Virus record (IMG/VR): IMGVR_UViG_3300017987_002574
Location: 1 to 24,472 of that record
Length of the DNA: 24,472 nucleotides
Direction: 5' to 3' (one strand)
From: a virus
Positions within the stretch are counted from its first letter, which is position 1, and each line of letters starts with the position of its first letter. This document shows, one piece after another, positions 13,500 to 22,421 of this stretch. The position numbers and the translations under genes were made by a program. The notes below the pieces were generated by a model that had not been told where the DNA came from, made no database searches, and worked only from the letters and a program-made list of their open reading frames with translations.

Positions 13500-14987
13500 A
13501 TGGCGGTAGTACGGGAGCTATCAGCGAGCTACGGGGGGCACGCGACTACCCCATGCGGCAAGATCAGGATCGAGAAAGGGTATGAGCGGTCGGTGGTCGA
13601 GTGGGACTTTATCGTCTCCGGCGACTCTCACGCGGCCTTCGCGGCGGCTTGCGTAGCCGCAGAGAGCGCTTTCCGCAAGCCCCGGCAAACCCTCACGATC
13701 TCTCAGGGCGGCGCTACCCTCTTCACCCTGGGGACCTCTAACTCCGGCTTCGACGCCGACCCCTCGCTCTCCAAGGGGGACGACGTCCTCGACTCAGGGC
13801 GCGCTCGGGTCTATCACGCCCGGGTCGAATTCGGGATGCCCGCCGACACCGGGGCAGAAGACGAGGAGGGCCTCCGCTCGAGCTCCGTCGAGGTCTCCTA
13901 CTCCCCCGCGAGAAGACGGACCCTCACGATCTCCGGGGTCTTCACGGCGAAGGGGGCTAATCAGTCGAGGGCACAATACGACGCGAAGATCGACGCCTTT
14001 ACCGGAGCCGTCCGGACGGCCCTCGGCGGGGTTTGGGAGAAGATCGATCAGCGGGACGAGCACAATACCGCCGACACCCTCCTCGAGTTTACCCAGGTCT
14101 TCCGGGAGCGCATCTCCGACGAGGGGGAGGAGGGAACCCTCAATGACACGGCGATCGTCGAGCAGCACCTCAAGATCACCCGCAGAAAGGAAAACGCCGA
14201 GGGGTGGTCGAGCTATGCGGAAGGAGGGTACGGGGGGAGCGACGTCGACCCTATCTCGATTTTCTCGGTAGCCTACGAGGCATGGATCGACAAGGACGAG
14301 ACGACCGACCTCGAGGGTAAGTATGCCGCGATTCGGCCGTGGCTCCTCGATCGGATCGACGACGTCGCGAGCTCGGAGAAGGGCGCCGGAACGTGGGCGC
14401 TCGTCGAGGAGGAGCCGACCTTCGACTACGACGACAATCGGATCTCTTCCCGACTGGTCGCCCATGCGGTCGGGAAGACCGACGTCCTAGAGAACATCGT
14501 CACCGTGACGGATAATCTCCAAGTAGGGCGGCGTCTCGTCGCGATTTGGACCGGGCGACCGCTTGAGAAGTACGCCTACGACGGCCCGGCGGTCTTCCGT
14601 CGCACGGTGCGGCAGGTCTTGAAGCGGCAGGGATACAAGGCGGTAGGAGAGGGGAATGCAAACGCCTACGCCGTCGCCCTGGGATATCGCAACGTCGCCC
14701 CTAGCCTGTCCCCTCTCCAGGGGTCGACCCTGCAATTCGACACGATCGACCGCACCGGCTCCGTCACTCACAAGAAGAAGGGGCTCGACTCGAAGACTTA
14801 CGACTACACCGAGATCGAGGCCACTACCACGTTCGAGGGCTTCATCCCATACGGGGGCGCGGGATACGGGGATAGCTTCTCGAGAGGCGGGAGGACCGAA
14901 ACGACCCCGACGGCTAGGGGGGAGTCGACCTCCGGGGGTGAGGTCACTCCCCCGACGGTCAACCGCCCGGGAGAGATCACCGTATGA
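13500..14987 (+). CDS. Large tail or baseplate protein (495 aa)
   Basis: The sequence is beta-rich throughout, with strand segments such as RSVEVSYSPARRRTLTISG, LLEFTQVFRERIS, VEQHLKITRRKE, and FRRTVRQVLKRQGYKAV. The first 120 residues (WDFIVSGDSHAAFAAACVAAE...) could be an N-terminal tail-tube-like or hub domain. The last 35 residues are Thr/Pro/Gly-rich and probably flexible. No enzyme motif is seen. It starts at ATG 13500 after GGGG and its stop overlaps the next gene. Its order, after the presumed tape measure and before the hub and fibre genes, suggests the distal tail or baseplate ring. The family is not identified. Confidence 0.55.
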   Translation: MAVVRELSASYGGHATTPCGKIRIEKGYERSVVEWDFIVSGDSHAAFAAACVAAESAFRKPRQTLTISQGGATLFTLGTSNSGFDADPSLSKGDDVLDSGRARVYHARVEFGMPADTGAEDEEGLRSSSVEVSYSPARRRTLTISGVFTAKGANQSRAQYDAKIDAFTGAVRTALGGVWEKIDQRDEHNTADTLLEFTQVFRERISDEGEEGTLNDTAIVEQHLKITRRKENAEGWSSYAEGGYGGSDVDPISIFSVAYEAWIDKDETTDLEGKYAAIRPWLLDRIDDVASSEKGAGTWALVEEEPTFDYDDNRISSRLVAHAVGKTDVLENIVTVTDNLQVGRRLVAIWTGRPLEKYAYDGPAVFRRTVRQVLKRQGYKAVGEGNANAYAVALGYRNVAPSLSPLQGSTLQFDTIDRTGSVTHKKKGLDSKTYDYTEIEATTTFEGFIPYGGAGYGDSFSRGGRTETTPTARGESTSGGEVTPPTVNRPGEITV

Positions 14988-17185
14988 CGACCGAAAAGCT
15001 ACAAGGTACGGTCGCGAAGGTCGGGAACGTATCGATGCTCGCAAGCTCGGTGATCCGGTGGGCTTGTACGAACGGCGTCCAGCCATTCTATGCCCAGGTC
15101 GACCTCACCCCCTCGGATGCCGGAATGCTCCTCGAGAAGCCCGTTGTCGATATCGAGGTCTCGAGGACCGGGACCGACGGGAAGAGGCAAGACTTCACGG
15201 TGAAGGACCTATACGTCCTCCGTCGCGCGCCGGGCCCGGACCCGGCGATCGTTAGGGTCGTCCTCGCTGATTGCCGGTGGCTTTGGAGCTACGGGCATCT
15301 CTGCCGCCGGTACAACTGGAGGCGCCACATAGGGCACAAGAGAGCGAAAGACCCGGCCTCGGCCCCGGAGCTCCTCGACGTCCTCCCGGACGTCTATTTC
15401 GCGAAATGGTCTCTCAAGGACGGACAACCCTACCGGGGGGACGAGGTCCTCGAGGAGATCCTCGAGGAGATCCGAAAGCTCGAGAGCTACGTCGGGATTT
15501 CTCGGCCGATCTCGATCGACCATACGATACGGGGCAAGCTCGCCGACTACCCGATCGACAACCTACAAATCGATGACACGGCAGATCAGGCCCTCGCCCG
15601 GGTCCTCTCGTATCTCCCGCAGGCGGGATGCACGATCGACCTCGACGGGACGATCCGGATCTACTCGAGGGCCTCCGGTGGCGAGGAGGGGGTCCTCGAC
15701 ACGATCGGCCCCCCGGTGGTAGATGAGGGGACGACCCTCCCCGTCTATCAGGCGCGGCTCAGGCCGAGCGAGGTCCATGTCCTCTTTACCCGAGAAATCG
15801 AGGTCAGATTCGATCATATCGAGCTATCGGGCGGCTACGGAACCGAACGTAGCGAAGATGATCGCTATCTCGAGAACGTCCTCTCGATTCCGGATTGGAC
15901 GTTGCAAGTCGGGAATAGGGTCCTCCCTCAAGGGTCATGGATCACGGTAAACGAAGCCCTCGCGTCCTGGCCCGCTCCCGCCTCCGGGATCGCCCTTTCT
16001 CACTCCGTCATACAACGGGGGCTCGTTCCATACTTCGACGTCTGGAACGGTTTCGGCCTCCTGGGGCTCGCGACCCCGGATCAGGACTGGGCGGGTAGGG
16101 TCTCCGCGATCCAACATCATTATCGAACGACCTACCGGATAAATCCGAACTGGCTCGAGCGTACCTACTCGGTGCGGGCCTATCGGCACGCGACGATCGA
16201 CCCGGAGACCGGCACGAGAGCCCCCGCGATCGCTTACTCCAACTTCTGCTACCTTGGCTCTCAGCGGTCCATGGCCTATCAGAGCAAGCTCTCCCAGGAG
16301 GAGTCATACGCAAATAACATCCTCGGAAGGCCCGGAGAGGGCGCCCTAGACCCGATCACGAGAGAATGGCATCCCGCCCCGGCTCGGGTCTCGGTGGTGG
16401 ACGAGGATCAAGGGATCGTCCATCTCTCCTACCAGATCGACCCGACGAGAATGTACGAGATGATCCTCCCGGCCATGGTCGAGATCGAAGGCAGGGGCGC
16501 GACGGCCGGATCTCGCCCGGCGGTCCCAGGCCCCGGCGGGGTTATCAGGAACGCGAGCTCGTTCATCGCTTGGGACGCCGTGAACGACGTCGACCGGTCG
16601 GCCGTGCCGAAGCTCTCGAGCGGTCACGCGGTCACTACGATCTTGACTCTTGTCCCCGGGGTCCCGAACGACGATCGTCAACTCCACCGGGTAGTAAGGA
16701 GGCCTTCCGACGTGGAGGCGCTCGTCCCGGGAAAGCACATCCCGGAGGCCCTCGGTCCCGTGATGGAAGTACGGGTCGGGGGCGCCTTCGAGACCGCCCG
16801 GATCGTATGGCGCGACGACGATCGGAAGGAAATCGAGAAGGCCTTCGGCTTTCACGGCCCAGGGGAGCCGAACCTCGAGCACCTATGCGTCAATCAGGGG
16901 TCGAGTGCGGAAGGGGCCTCTCTCGACGCGATATCGGACGCGGTCGCCGCTCGGGTCTATGCCATGTTTCAGGATCGGACCCAGGGCGGCAAGACCGGCG
17001 ACCTCGTCCCCGTAGGCATGGCGGGATGGGCAGAGCAGATCTTGCATGAGCTCCGGCCGAGCGGGGAGGCCTTCACGTCGATCGACCTACCCGAGCAACT
17101 CCCGACCCTGAATCTCATGTCCTTGCTCGACTCCACGGCTCGGGCGATGCTCCTCAAGCTCCCGCAACCCGGAAGGGGGTCATAG
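14984..17185 (+). CDS. Tail-tip or baseplate hub protein (733 aa)
   Basis: The N-terminal 120 residues contain paired strands (VVDIEVSRTGTDGKRQDFTVKD, IVRVVLADCRWLWSYG). A helical stretch EEILEEIRKLESYVGIS (about 153-170) and a second domain with DNLQIDDTADQALARVLSYLPQAGCTIDLDGTIRIYS follow. That layout recalls hub (gp27/gpD-like) proteins, where a ...AL..LL...G......DG.I.I. motif is common. The last 200 residues include a GGVIRNASSFIAWDAVN segment and a helical end. The start ATG overlaps the previous stop (ATGA) with GGGAGAG upstream. It would form the tail tip to which the fibre attaches. No peptidase or lysozyme motif is recognised. Confidence 0.6.
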   Translation: MTTEKLQGTVAKVGNVSMLASSVIRWACTNGVQPFYAQVDLTPSDAGMLLEKPVVDIEVSRTGTDGKRQDFTVKDLYVLRRAPGPDPAIVRVVLADCRWLWSYGHLCRRYNWRRHIGHKRAKDPASAPELLDVLPDVYFAKWSLKDGQPYRGDEVLEEILEEIRKLESYVGISRPISIDHTIRGKLADYPIDNLQIDDTADQALARVLSYLPQAGCTIDLDGTIRIYSRASGGEEGVLDTIGPPVVDEGTTLPVYQARLRPSEVHVLFTREIEVRFDHIELSGGYGTERSEDDRYLENVLSIPDWTLQVGNRVLPQGSWITVNEALASWPAPASGIALSHSVIQRGLVPYFDVWNGFGLLGLATPDQDWAGRVSAIQHHYRTTYRINPNWLERTYSVRAYRHATIDPETGTRAPAIAYSNFCYLGSQRSMAYQSKLSQEESYANNILGRPGEGALDPITREWHPAPARVSVVDEDQGIVHLSYQIDPTRMYEMILPAMVEIEGRGATAGSRPAVPGPGGVIRNASSFIAWDAVNDVDRSAVPKLSSGHAVTTILTLVPGVPNDDRQLHRVVRRPSDVEALVPGKHIPEALGPVMEVRVGGAFETARIVWRDDDRKEIEKAFGFHGPGEPNLEHLCVNQGSSAEGASLDAISDAVAARVYAMFQDRTQGGKTGDLVPVGMAGWAEQILHELRPSGEAFTSIDLPEQLPTLNLMSLLDSTARAMLLKLPQPGRGS

Positions 17186-17186
17186 A

Positions 17187-20102
17187 GTGTTCATCGGTGA
17201 CAGTCGCAAGCCCAGGGGCCCCGGGATTCTTCCGCTCCAACATCACGGGCACCGGTCTCGCGGTTGGGAGCTCGACGCGAGGGCTTGCATCCTCGCGACG
17301 AGGATCGTCGATCGCCTCGACGGAAACGGCGAGATGGGGCAATACGTCTATGAAGACCGGAGCTATGGAGACCTCGTCGGCGCCCTCCTATGGGGGAAGG
17401 ACACCCGGGAGACTTCGGGGTGGTCTTTCGCGTGGCCGGTATCGACGACCGAGAAGACGGAGATCACGCCTCCGGCTACCATCGGGTCCGGGGGGACTTC
17501 CGGCGGGCCCGGAGCTCTCACCGGTCCCGCCGGAGAGGCTACCCCTGGCACCCGGAACCCGATCGCGTCGACGGTGGGGGCATTCACTCCCTCCGGGCAT
17601 TGGGAGGGCGGGGTCTACTACGACCCCCCTCCCGGGGCCCAGGCCTTCGCGGAGATGGTCAACTCGACTCCGAACTTCGGGAAGGAGATACTCGCGGCGG
17701 CGGGAGGGGCCGGAGGCGGGGGAGGAGGAGGGAACGCCCCGGAGGGCGGGAAGGATGGGAAAACTCAGACGGAGGCGAAGGCCGTTGCCGACGGAGGGAA
17801 CAAGGTCGGCGAGAAGGCCTCGTGGTTCGGCTTCGGGGAAGAGTGGCTCAACCCGTGGCCGAACGCCGGGGCGGTCGGCGGGCAGAACGGAAAGGCCCCG
17901 AACGTCTTCGGGCAGGGGAAAGAGTGGCTGAATCCGGTCTACCCCTGGGGGTACGGCAACCCTCGGGCCCCGTTCGGGATCGGGGTCGACGCCTACTCGA
18001 TCGGGATCGTCGGACACCGGGACCTCCGGGTAAAGAAGAACAAGGACGGGAAGAAGACCGACAAGGAAGAAAACGCAGCATGGATTCAGATCCTCGCCGA
18101 CTCATTCGAGTACGAGCCCCTCGAGATCTTCCCGACCCGGTCGGATTGGGGGGGAGATACTCGATACGAGGGGATCGTTCCGTCCGTACCCGTCTACTAT
18201 CCCCGCATCCCGAAGGGGTTTCACGGGATCGCCCTTTCTTCGACCGAGGAGGACGAGCAGGTCGAGCTATTCCACCCGACCGACCCCCGCCTCATCGCGG
18301 CTCACCGTGGGGGGGCGGATTACGGCTCGATCGTGACCGACGTCGCCGGGAACTACGTCGACACCTCTAGAGCGGCCCGACTGCAAAGCGTCCTCCGGGT
18401 CGTTCGGGGGCCGTCCGGGGTCCAGGGCGGTAGCGCGAACGCGATCGCTCTCAACATCGGCCCTACCGGTCAATGGGATTCGTGTGGGGCGCTCTTCTGC
18501 GATCTTCCGAAGGGCGGGACCTCGGTCGCGTCGAGGTCGGGGGACGTCTCGCCCGGAGCTCGAATGTTCGGGGCTCCGTCCGTCCGGGACGGGGGGCCGT
18601 TCGACGTCGGCCTCGGCTCCGATCAGCATCGGCTCGGGACGACCCAAGACGGCGAGCCGATCAACCCCTTGCACATCTCCACCGAGGCCCTTTTCCTACG
18701 GCCGGAATCCTATTGGGAGGACGCCCCGCTCGACTTCGAGACGAAGTTTCGTCTCGGCGGGGATCTCGACTTCCCGGTCGCCGTCCATTGTGCCTTCTCG
18801 CATGAGTACCTGAAATGGAAGTGGTACACGACGAGCTACCTCTTCAAGATCACGCCGATAACCCCGGCCGATCCGCAGCCCCCGCCGGAGCTTCCGGGGT
18901 CACGGGAACCCTCCGACCCCCCGCCCCCCGGAGATCCGGAAAGCCCAGGGGGGAGCACCGAACCGGTCCCGGAGGAGGGAGACGACTGGAATCCCGATGG
19001 GGATCAGGCTTGGAGGGATGAATGGCGGCGGCAACTCGAGAGAGAGGGGACATGGATTCCGGGCAGGGACCCGCACGCGGGGAAGACGACGATCGCCGCC
19101 GTGAGGGAAACTCAGTATCCGACGATCTCCTTCCGGCCGGGCTACATGGGGGAGGGGGAGCCCGACCTTCGATACACTCCGGGGAGCGCGAACGGCTTTG
19201 ACGTAGCGGCTCACAATGCGACGGCGCCAACGGTCTGCCGAATGGACTCCTACGGCGCGATCGGGGGCAAGCCCGGAGGGCCCTACTTCTCATATTCCGG
19301 CGGCTCGACACGGCTCCCCGGCGGTAGCTTCAACTACACCCAGGCCCCCGGGGACAAGCAAAGGCACCGGGGGGGCACCTGCCGGGGAGGGGTCGTCTTC
19401 ATGCCTCCCGAGGTCGACCTTGAGAAGATCGACGAGGACCTCGCCCCGAACGGGCTCGACCTCTCCGACGTCTTCATGATCGCAGACCCGGAGACGAGAT
19501 GGGGGGCAGGCCTACCGGAGCTCGCCGACGGTGGGCTCCGTCGTGGCTTCTCCTGGGGGAATGAGCGCGGTGGGACCGGCGATCTCGTCTTCTACACTCA
19601 CGACGAGACCGGGACGGAGGTCGAGGCCTTCCGGCTCACGGGAACCGTTGGGGGGGGGGTCTTCGGGCATACCCTGATTCCTCACGCCGAGATCGAGTTC
19701 GGAGACGCGGGGATACCCTTTCCCCTCATGGCAGGGGTCCCGGTTCAACTGATTACCCCGGCGTGGGTCGCCGGAACCTCGAAGGGCGCGACGGCGCAAC
19801 CGCTCACCTCGAATATCGCGATCACTTCCTCGATGGACTACCAGATCACGGCAAGCGTATCTCTCGAGGGGGACGGGATTCCAGACACCTACGCGATGCA
19901 CATCTACGTCAACGGCGTTCGGACGCTACTCGGCTCGCACCAATCCGATTCGCTCGGGGCCCAACTATGCGCGATGAGCACCCAGGGACAGATGCCCCTC
20001 CTCGCGGGGGACGTCTTGGCGGTTTACCTTGAATGCGTCTTCGGAGTACCGGCTAACACCATGATCTTCGATGCCGCGCTTTCGGTCGTAGGTTTAGGGT
20101 AG
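17187..20102 (+). CDS. Tail fibre or receptor-binding protein (971 aa)
   Basis: This is the largest gene, and modular. The N-terminus (1-90) may bind the tail tip. A Gly run (about 171-183) follows. A twice-repeated segment (WFGFGEEWLNP and VFGQGKEWLNP, about 213-250) comes next. Further on there is a Lys-rich stretch (about 283-296), a folded centre and a Pro-rich linker (about 559-588). The C-terminal region ends with a TNF/C1q-like jelly-roll pattern: VQLITPAWVAGTS, MDYQITASVSLEGDGIPDTY, LLAGDVLAVYLECV (about 850-971). Such terminal domains are common on trimeric fibres. The start is GTG 17187 with GGAAGGGGG upstream. It is the last large gene of the tail module. Confidence 0.7.
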   Translation: MFIGDSRKPRGPGILPLQHHGHRSRGWELDARACILATRIVDRLDGNGEMGQYVYEDRSYGDLVGALLWGKDTRETSGWSFAWPVSTTEKTEITPPATIGSGGTSGGPGALTGPAGEATPGTRNPIASTVGAFTPSGHWEGGVYYDPPPGAQAFAEMVNSTPNFGKEILAAAGGAGGGGGGGNAPEGGKDGKTQTEAKAVADGGNKVGEKASWFGFGEEWLNPWPNAGAVGGQNGKAPNVFGQGKEWLNPVYPWGYGNPRAPFGIGVDAYSIGIVGHRDLRVKKNKDGKKTDKEENAAWIQILADSFEYEPLEIFPTRSDWGGDTRYEGIVPSVPVYYPRIPKGFHGIALSSTEEDEQVELFHPTDPRLIAAHRGGADYGSIVTDVAGNYVDTSRAARLQSVLRVVRGPSGVQGGSANAIALNIGPTGQWDSCGALFCDLPKGGTSVASRSGDVSPGARMFGAPSVRDGGPFDVGLGSDQHRLGTTQDGEPINPLHISTEALFLRPESYWEDAPLDFETKFRLGGDLDFPVAVHCAFSHEYLKWKWYTTSYLFKITPITPADPQPPPELPGSREPSDPPPPGDPESPGGSTEPVPEEGDDWNPDGDQAWRDEWRRQLEREGTWIPGRDPHAGKTTIAAVRETQYPTISFRPGYMGEGEPDLRYTPGSANGFDVAAHNATAPTVCRMDSYGAIGGKPGGPYFSYSGGSTRLPGGSFNYTQAPGDKQRHRGGTCRGGVVFMPPEVDLEKIDEDLAPNGLDLSDVFMIADPETRWGAGLPELADGGLRRGFSWGNERGGTGDLVFYTHDETGTEVEAFRLTGTVGGGVFGHTLIPHAEIEFGDAGIPFPLMAGVPVQLITPAWVAGTSKGATAQPLTSNIAITSSMDYQITASVSLEGDGIPDTYAMHIYVNGVRTLLGSHQSDSLGAQLCAMSTQGQMPLLAGDVLAVYLECVFGVPANTMIFDAALSVVGLG

Positions 20103-20165
20103 GGCGGGGCGGTTGGCTGGTAAGCTATCCGGGTCCTGTTTCTCTGCCGAATGGACGGAGGAACA

Positions 20166-20552
20166 ATGCTAGCGGTAATAGACGGAGTCGTGGCCGGAGG
20201 GATCATCTCTATTGCTCTCGCGGCCCTCGAGGTGGCGAAGAGAGCCCTCGCCAAGAAGGACGGATCAAATGGGAACGGCAGGGGCGGATTCAATGCCGAC
20301 GACCGTCGCGCATTGACGAAGGCCCTCGCGGTACTCGTCGACGTCTCGAAGGTCCTCTCTCAACTCGACGAGGACGGCTCCCCTCTCACCTACACCCCTA
20401 GGAGCCTCGTCCGCACGATCAACCGACAGACGGATATCCTCGAGCGCCTCTCGCTCTCTCACTCAGGCCTCGCGACTCACGTCCGAGACCACGAGACCAG
20501 GGAGGAGCAGGTCCTCGTCGAGATCCGAGACGCTTTACGATCTCAGCCTTGA
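20166..20552 (+). CDS. One-helix membrane protein, holin-like (128 aa)
   Basis: Residues 3-24 (AVIDGVVAGGIISIALAALEVA) form one hydrophobic helix. A Lys/Gly/Asn-rich hinge and a long charged helix from about residue 45 follow, ending in heptad-like REEQVLVEIRDALRSQ. ATG 20166 is preferred over ATG 20151 because GGAGG (20157-20161) precedes it. Small membrane proteins with a single N-terminal helix and a coiled coil directly after tail fibre genes are often holins or spanin-like factors. The 63-base gap upstream shows no convincing promoter. Lysis function is inferred from place and topology. Confidence 0.55.
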   Translation: MLAVIDGVVAGGIISIALAALEVAKRALAKKDGSNGNGRGGFNADDRRALTKALAVLVDVSKVLSQLDEDGSPLTYTPRSLVRTINRQTDILERLSLSHSGLATHVRDHETREEQVLVEIRDALRSQP

Positions 20553-20564
20553 AAGGAGGCCCTC

Positions 20565-20969
20565 ATGCGGTACGCCGTGCCCGTCCTTGCCCTCCTCGCC
20601 GTCCTCCTGGGGGGATGCCTTTCGCCCCCCGAGACGGCGCCCGGAGGGACCTCACCCGCCTCGAGCAACGTCCAGATCCCGAGCGACGCCTTCGGCGCAT
20701 ACCTTCTCTCTGGCGCCCAGGGACAAGCGGCCGAGGAGCTCTTCGCCAATCAGGCGATTCAACCGGCCGTGACCGTCTGGGCCCTCTTCGGGAAGAGTCG
20801 AGTCTCGATCTCTCCCGACGGGACGACGGTCGCGGAGAGCGAGGGCGTCGAGAGATTCGGAGACTCCTTCACCATGAGCCCTACGATCACCTTCGGCGAC
20901 GTCGAGGGCGGCTCCGCGAGCTCGGGAGGAGGCGGAACCGCCGGGACCCAAGCGGGCGGGGGGCAGTAA
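20565..20969 (+). CDS. Phage-encoded lipoprotein (134 aa)
   Basis: The N-terminus is a clear lipoprotein signal: R2, a hydrophobic stretch 5-15, and a lipobox L15-G16-G17-C18, so lipidation at C18 is expected. The mature part has a Pro/Thr/Ser-rich linker, a folded middle with DAFGAYLLSGAQGQAAEELFANQAI (about 41-66), and a Gly/Ser-rich tail. A strong SD (AAAGGAGG) lies upstream. In phages, lipoproteins in the lysis region are usually outer-membrane spanin subunits, superinfection exclusion proteins or anchored factors. This one is larger than a typical Rz1 and has no obvious partner embedded in it. The role is uncertain. Confidence 0.7.
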   Translation: MRYAVPVLALLAVLLGGCLSPPETAPGGTSPASSNVQIPSDAFGAYLLSGAQGQAAEELFANQAIQPAVTVWALFGKSRVSISPDGTTVAESEGVERFGDSFTMSPTITFGDVEGGSASSGGGGTAGTQAGGGQ

Positions 20970-21152
20970 GTGACCGGCCCCCGCACGCTCGAGCTCGATA
21001 AGGGCGCCGTCGCGGTCCTACCCGAAACCTTCGCCGCCGAGCGGGAGATCGACCTCAAAGCGACGGCCGTCCTCGTGATCTACCCGGTCGCCATGAGCGC
21101 CGAGGACGTCGCGAAGCTCATCGAGGCGGCGAAGAAGGGAGGGACGTCTTGA
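20970..21152 (+). CDS. Small protein of unknown function in the lysis region (60 aa)
   Basis: The protein begins at GTG 20970, immediately after the preceding TAA, and ends with TGA overlapping the TTG of the next gene. Its middle (DLKATAVLVIYPVAMSAEDV) is a strand followed by a helix, with a Lys-rich end. No family is recognised. It lacks a clear transmembrane helix. The tight spacing to lipoprotein and membrane protein genes says it is co-translated with them. Confidence 0.6.
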   Translation: MTGPRTLELDKGAVAVLPETFAAEREIDLKATAVLVIYPVAMSAEDVAKLIEAAKKGGTS

Positions 21153-21334
21153 ACGTCGAAGCCCTGGGGCGGCTCGTAATCGTGATCGCCCTTCTCGCCC
21201 TTTGCGGCTTCCTCCTGGCGACGGGGGGAAGCCCGGTCGAGGAGCGGGTCCCCGTATGGCTCGTCGGTCTCACGACCGCCGCCGTCGGGAACGCGGCGCG
21301 ACTGCAATTCACGGCCAAGCCCCCCGACCCTTGA
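21149..21334 (+). CDS. Two-helix small membrane protein, holin candidate (61 aa)
   Basis: Two hydrophobic segments are visible (VIVIALLALCGFLLATG, about 10-26, and VPVWLVGLTTAAVGNAARLQF, about 34-54), separated by a short charged turn. This size and hairpin topology is typical of small holins. The start is TTG at 21149, overlapping the previous TGA, with GGGAGGG at 21138-21144. It is the last rightward gene before the terminator at 21383. Which of this protein and the one at 20166 is the holin, and which may be an antiholin, cannot be told. Confidence 0.55.
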   Translation: MNVEALGRLVIVIALLALCGFLLATGGSPVEERVPVWLVGLTTAAVGNAARLQFTAKPPDP

Positions 21335-21382
21335 CGCTCAGAGCCCCCAGGAGCGTGCCCCGCGCGCGCTCGACAAAAGACA

Positions 21383-21420
21383 AGCCCCCCGTCGCCTCGA
21401 GCGGCGGGGGGCTCTTTCTT
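21383..21420. terminator. Bidirectional intrinsic terminator
   Basis: Thirteen bases (21383-21395, AGCCCCCCGTCGC) pair with 21401-21413 with one T-G wobble and a five-base loop. Rightward transcripts then read UCUUUCUU. On the other strand the stem is followed by a T-rich tract (complement of ACAAAAGACA), so it also suits leftward transcripts. It lies between the converging structural and early operons. Confidence 0.85.
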
Positions 21421-21437
21421 GGCCTCGGAGGGGGGTC

Positions 21438-21857
21438 CTAGCCCTCCCCGAGCTTCTTCGCCCGCTTCCGGACCTCCTTCCTCACGATCTCGATCCGCTC
21501 TCCGACCTCCGTATAGCTCCCCGTGTAGCGCCAACCCGTGTCGAGGTATGCGAGGACCTCCCTCCGGATCTTGGGAATGGCCCGCTCGAAGTCTCCCCGG
21601 GGGAGGACGGCGACCCGGTTCGCTTCGTCGAGGATCGCCCGGTGCTCGTCCCGGGCCTTCTTCTCCCGGCGGGCGTCGAGGACCGCCTTCTCGATCTTGG
21701 CGGCGGCTCGGCACGCGGCGGGAGCGAGCACGCCGAAGGCCTCCCTCGCGTCCTCGAAGTCGAGGACCTCCCCGGCCGCGAGGAGGAGGGCCTCGGCCTC
21801 CCTCTCGGTGAGGGCGGTCCCCATGTTTCGGCGCTGATTTAGATAGAGCGTTGTCAC
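21438..21857 (-). CDS. Helical protein of unknown function, last gene of the leftward operon (139 aa)
   Basis: The protein is mostly charged helix: TEREAEALLLAAGEVLDFEDAREAF, then ACRAAAKIEKAVLDARREKKARDEH, and a Lys/Arg-rich C-terminus with YLDTGWRYTGSYTEVGERIEIVRKEV. The start is taken as GTG at 21857, which overlaps the regulator's TGA and has GAGAGGAG upstream. An ATG at 21824 (128 aa) lacks an SD. A longer frame to 21941 overlaps the regulator gene and is shadow sequence. No family is recognised. It ends just before the shared terminator. Confidence 0.65.
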   Translation of the reverse strand: MTTLYLNQRRNMGTALTEREAEALLLAAGEVLDFEDAREAFGVLAPAACRAAAKIEKAVLDARREKKARDEHRAILDEANRVAVLPRGDFERAIPKIRREVLAYLDTGWRYTGSYTEVGERIEIVRKEVRKRAKKLGEG

Positions 21858-22078
21858 TTCGGAAGCTCCTCTCTCTCGAGGTACTCGAGGACGGCCCGCA
21901 CGACCGGGCGGCTCATGGGATAGCTCTCGCCCCGCTCCCAACGCGAGACGGTTTGCGAGGAGACGCCGATCTCAAGGGCGGCGGTCTCCTGGGAGTGGTT
22001 TCGCTCCTCGCGCTTCTTCACGAGGGCGCGGGAGAGGGCCTTCAAGCGGCTTCGGCCCCGGTAGGCCTTCTTACTCAT
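21854..22078 (-). CDS. XRE-family helix-turn-helix regulator (74 aa)
   Basis: Residues 19-52 give a typical Xre/Cro helix-turn-helix: ALVKKREERNHSQETAALEIGVSSQTVSRWERGE. The N-terminal 18 residues are strongly basic, and the end is a short helix. There is no dimerisation or peptidase domain, so it is Cro-sized. It overlaps the preceding gene by eight bases and the next by four, and is the fifth gene of the leftward operon. It probably regulates phage transcription, perhaps the promoter region at 23853-23934, although its targets cannot be read from the sequence. Confidence 0.85.
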   Translation of the reverse strand: MSKKAYRGRSRLKALSRALVKKREERNHSQETAALEIGVSSQTVSRWERGESYPMSRPVVRAVLEYLEREELPK

Positions 22079-22421
22079 GCCCCCCCCTCTCGTCGCCGTG
22101 GGCGGGCTCCTGCGGGTCCTGGCGCGCGAATTCGGCTCCCCGGCGGATCTCGATCCGGAAGTAGGTCTCGAGGAGCGCCCTCGCGACCCGGCTCGCGTCG
22201 AAGATCCGGAGGAGGATCTCGGAGTCGCCCTCGACCTCGGTCTCGAGACGACCGCTCCGGAAGACGATCCGGGCCTCGGAGGTCCTCGCGATCCGCACGG
22301 TCGCCGACTGGCCCCCGAAAGGCCGCTTCACGTCGACCCTCGGGACCGCCCCGAGGGGGAGGTACGCGAGGATCGAGTCGACGATCCCCGCGACCTCGTA
22401 GGCTCCCTCGAGGGCCGTCAC
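22071..22421 (-). CDS. Unknown early protein (116 aa)
   Basis: The start is GTG at 22421, overlapping the stop of the upstream gene (GTGA). The N-terminal 25 residues form an amphipathic helix (YEVAGIVDSILAYLPLG). Strands follow (ATVRIART, EARIVFRSGRLETEVEGDSEILLRIF) and a helix (RVARALLETYFRIEI). The C-terminal 20 residues are disordered and charged. No family is recognised. The compact alpha-beta pattern and tight coupling to the regulator gene suggest an early accessory or host-takeover protein, which is only inference. Confidence 0.65.
   Translation of the reverse strand: MTALEGAYEVAGIVDSILAYLPLGAVPRVDVKRPFGGQSATVRIARTSEARIVFRSGRLETEVEGDSEILLRIFDASRVARALLETYFRIEIRRGAEFARQDPQEPAHGDERGGHE

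Noticed and set aside
17187-20102. Diversity-generating retroelement acting on the fibre gene
   Set aside because: No reverse transcriptase gene, template repeat or adenine-biased variable region was seen.
20103-20165. Promoter in the gap after the fibre gene
   Set aside because: A TTGGCT is present, but no convincing -10 lies at a normal distance.
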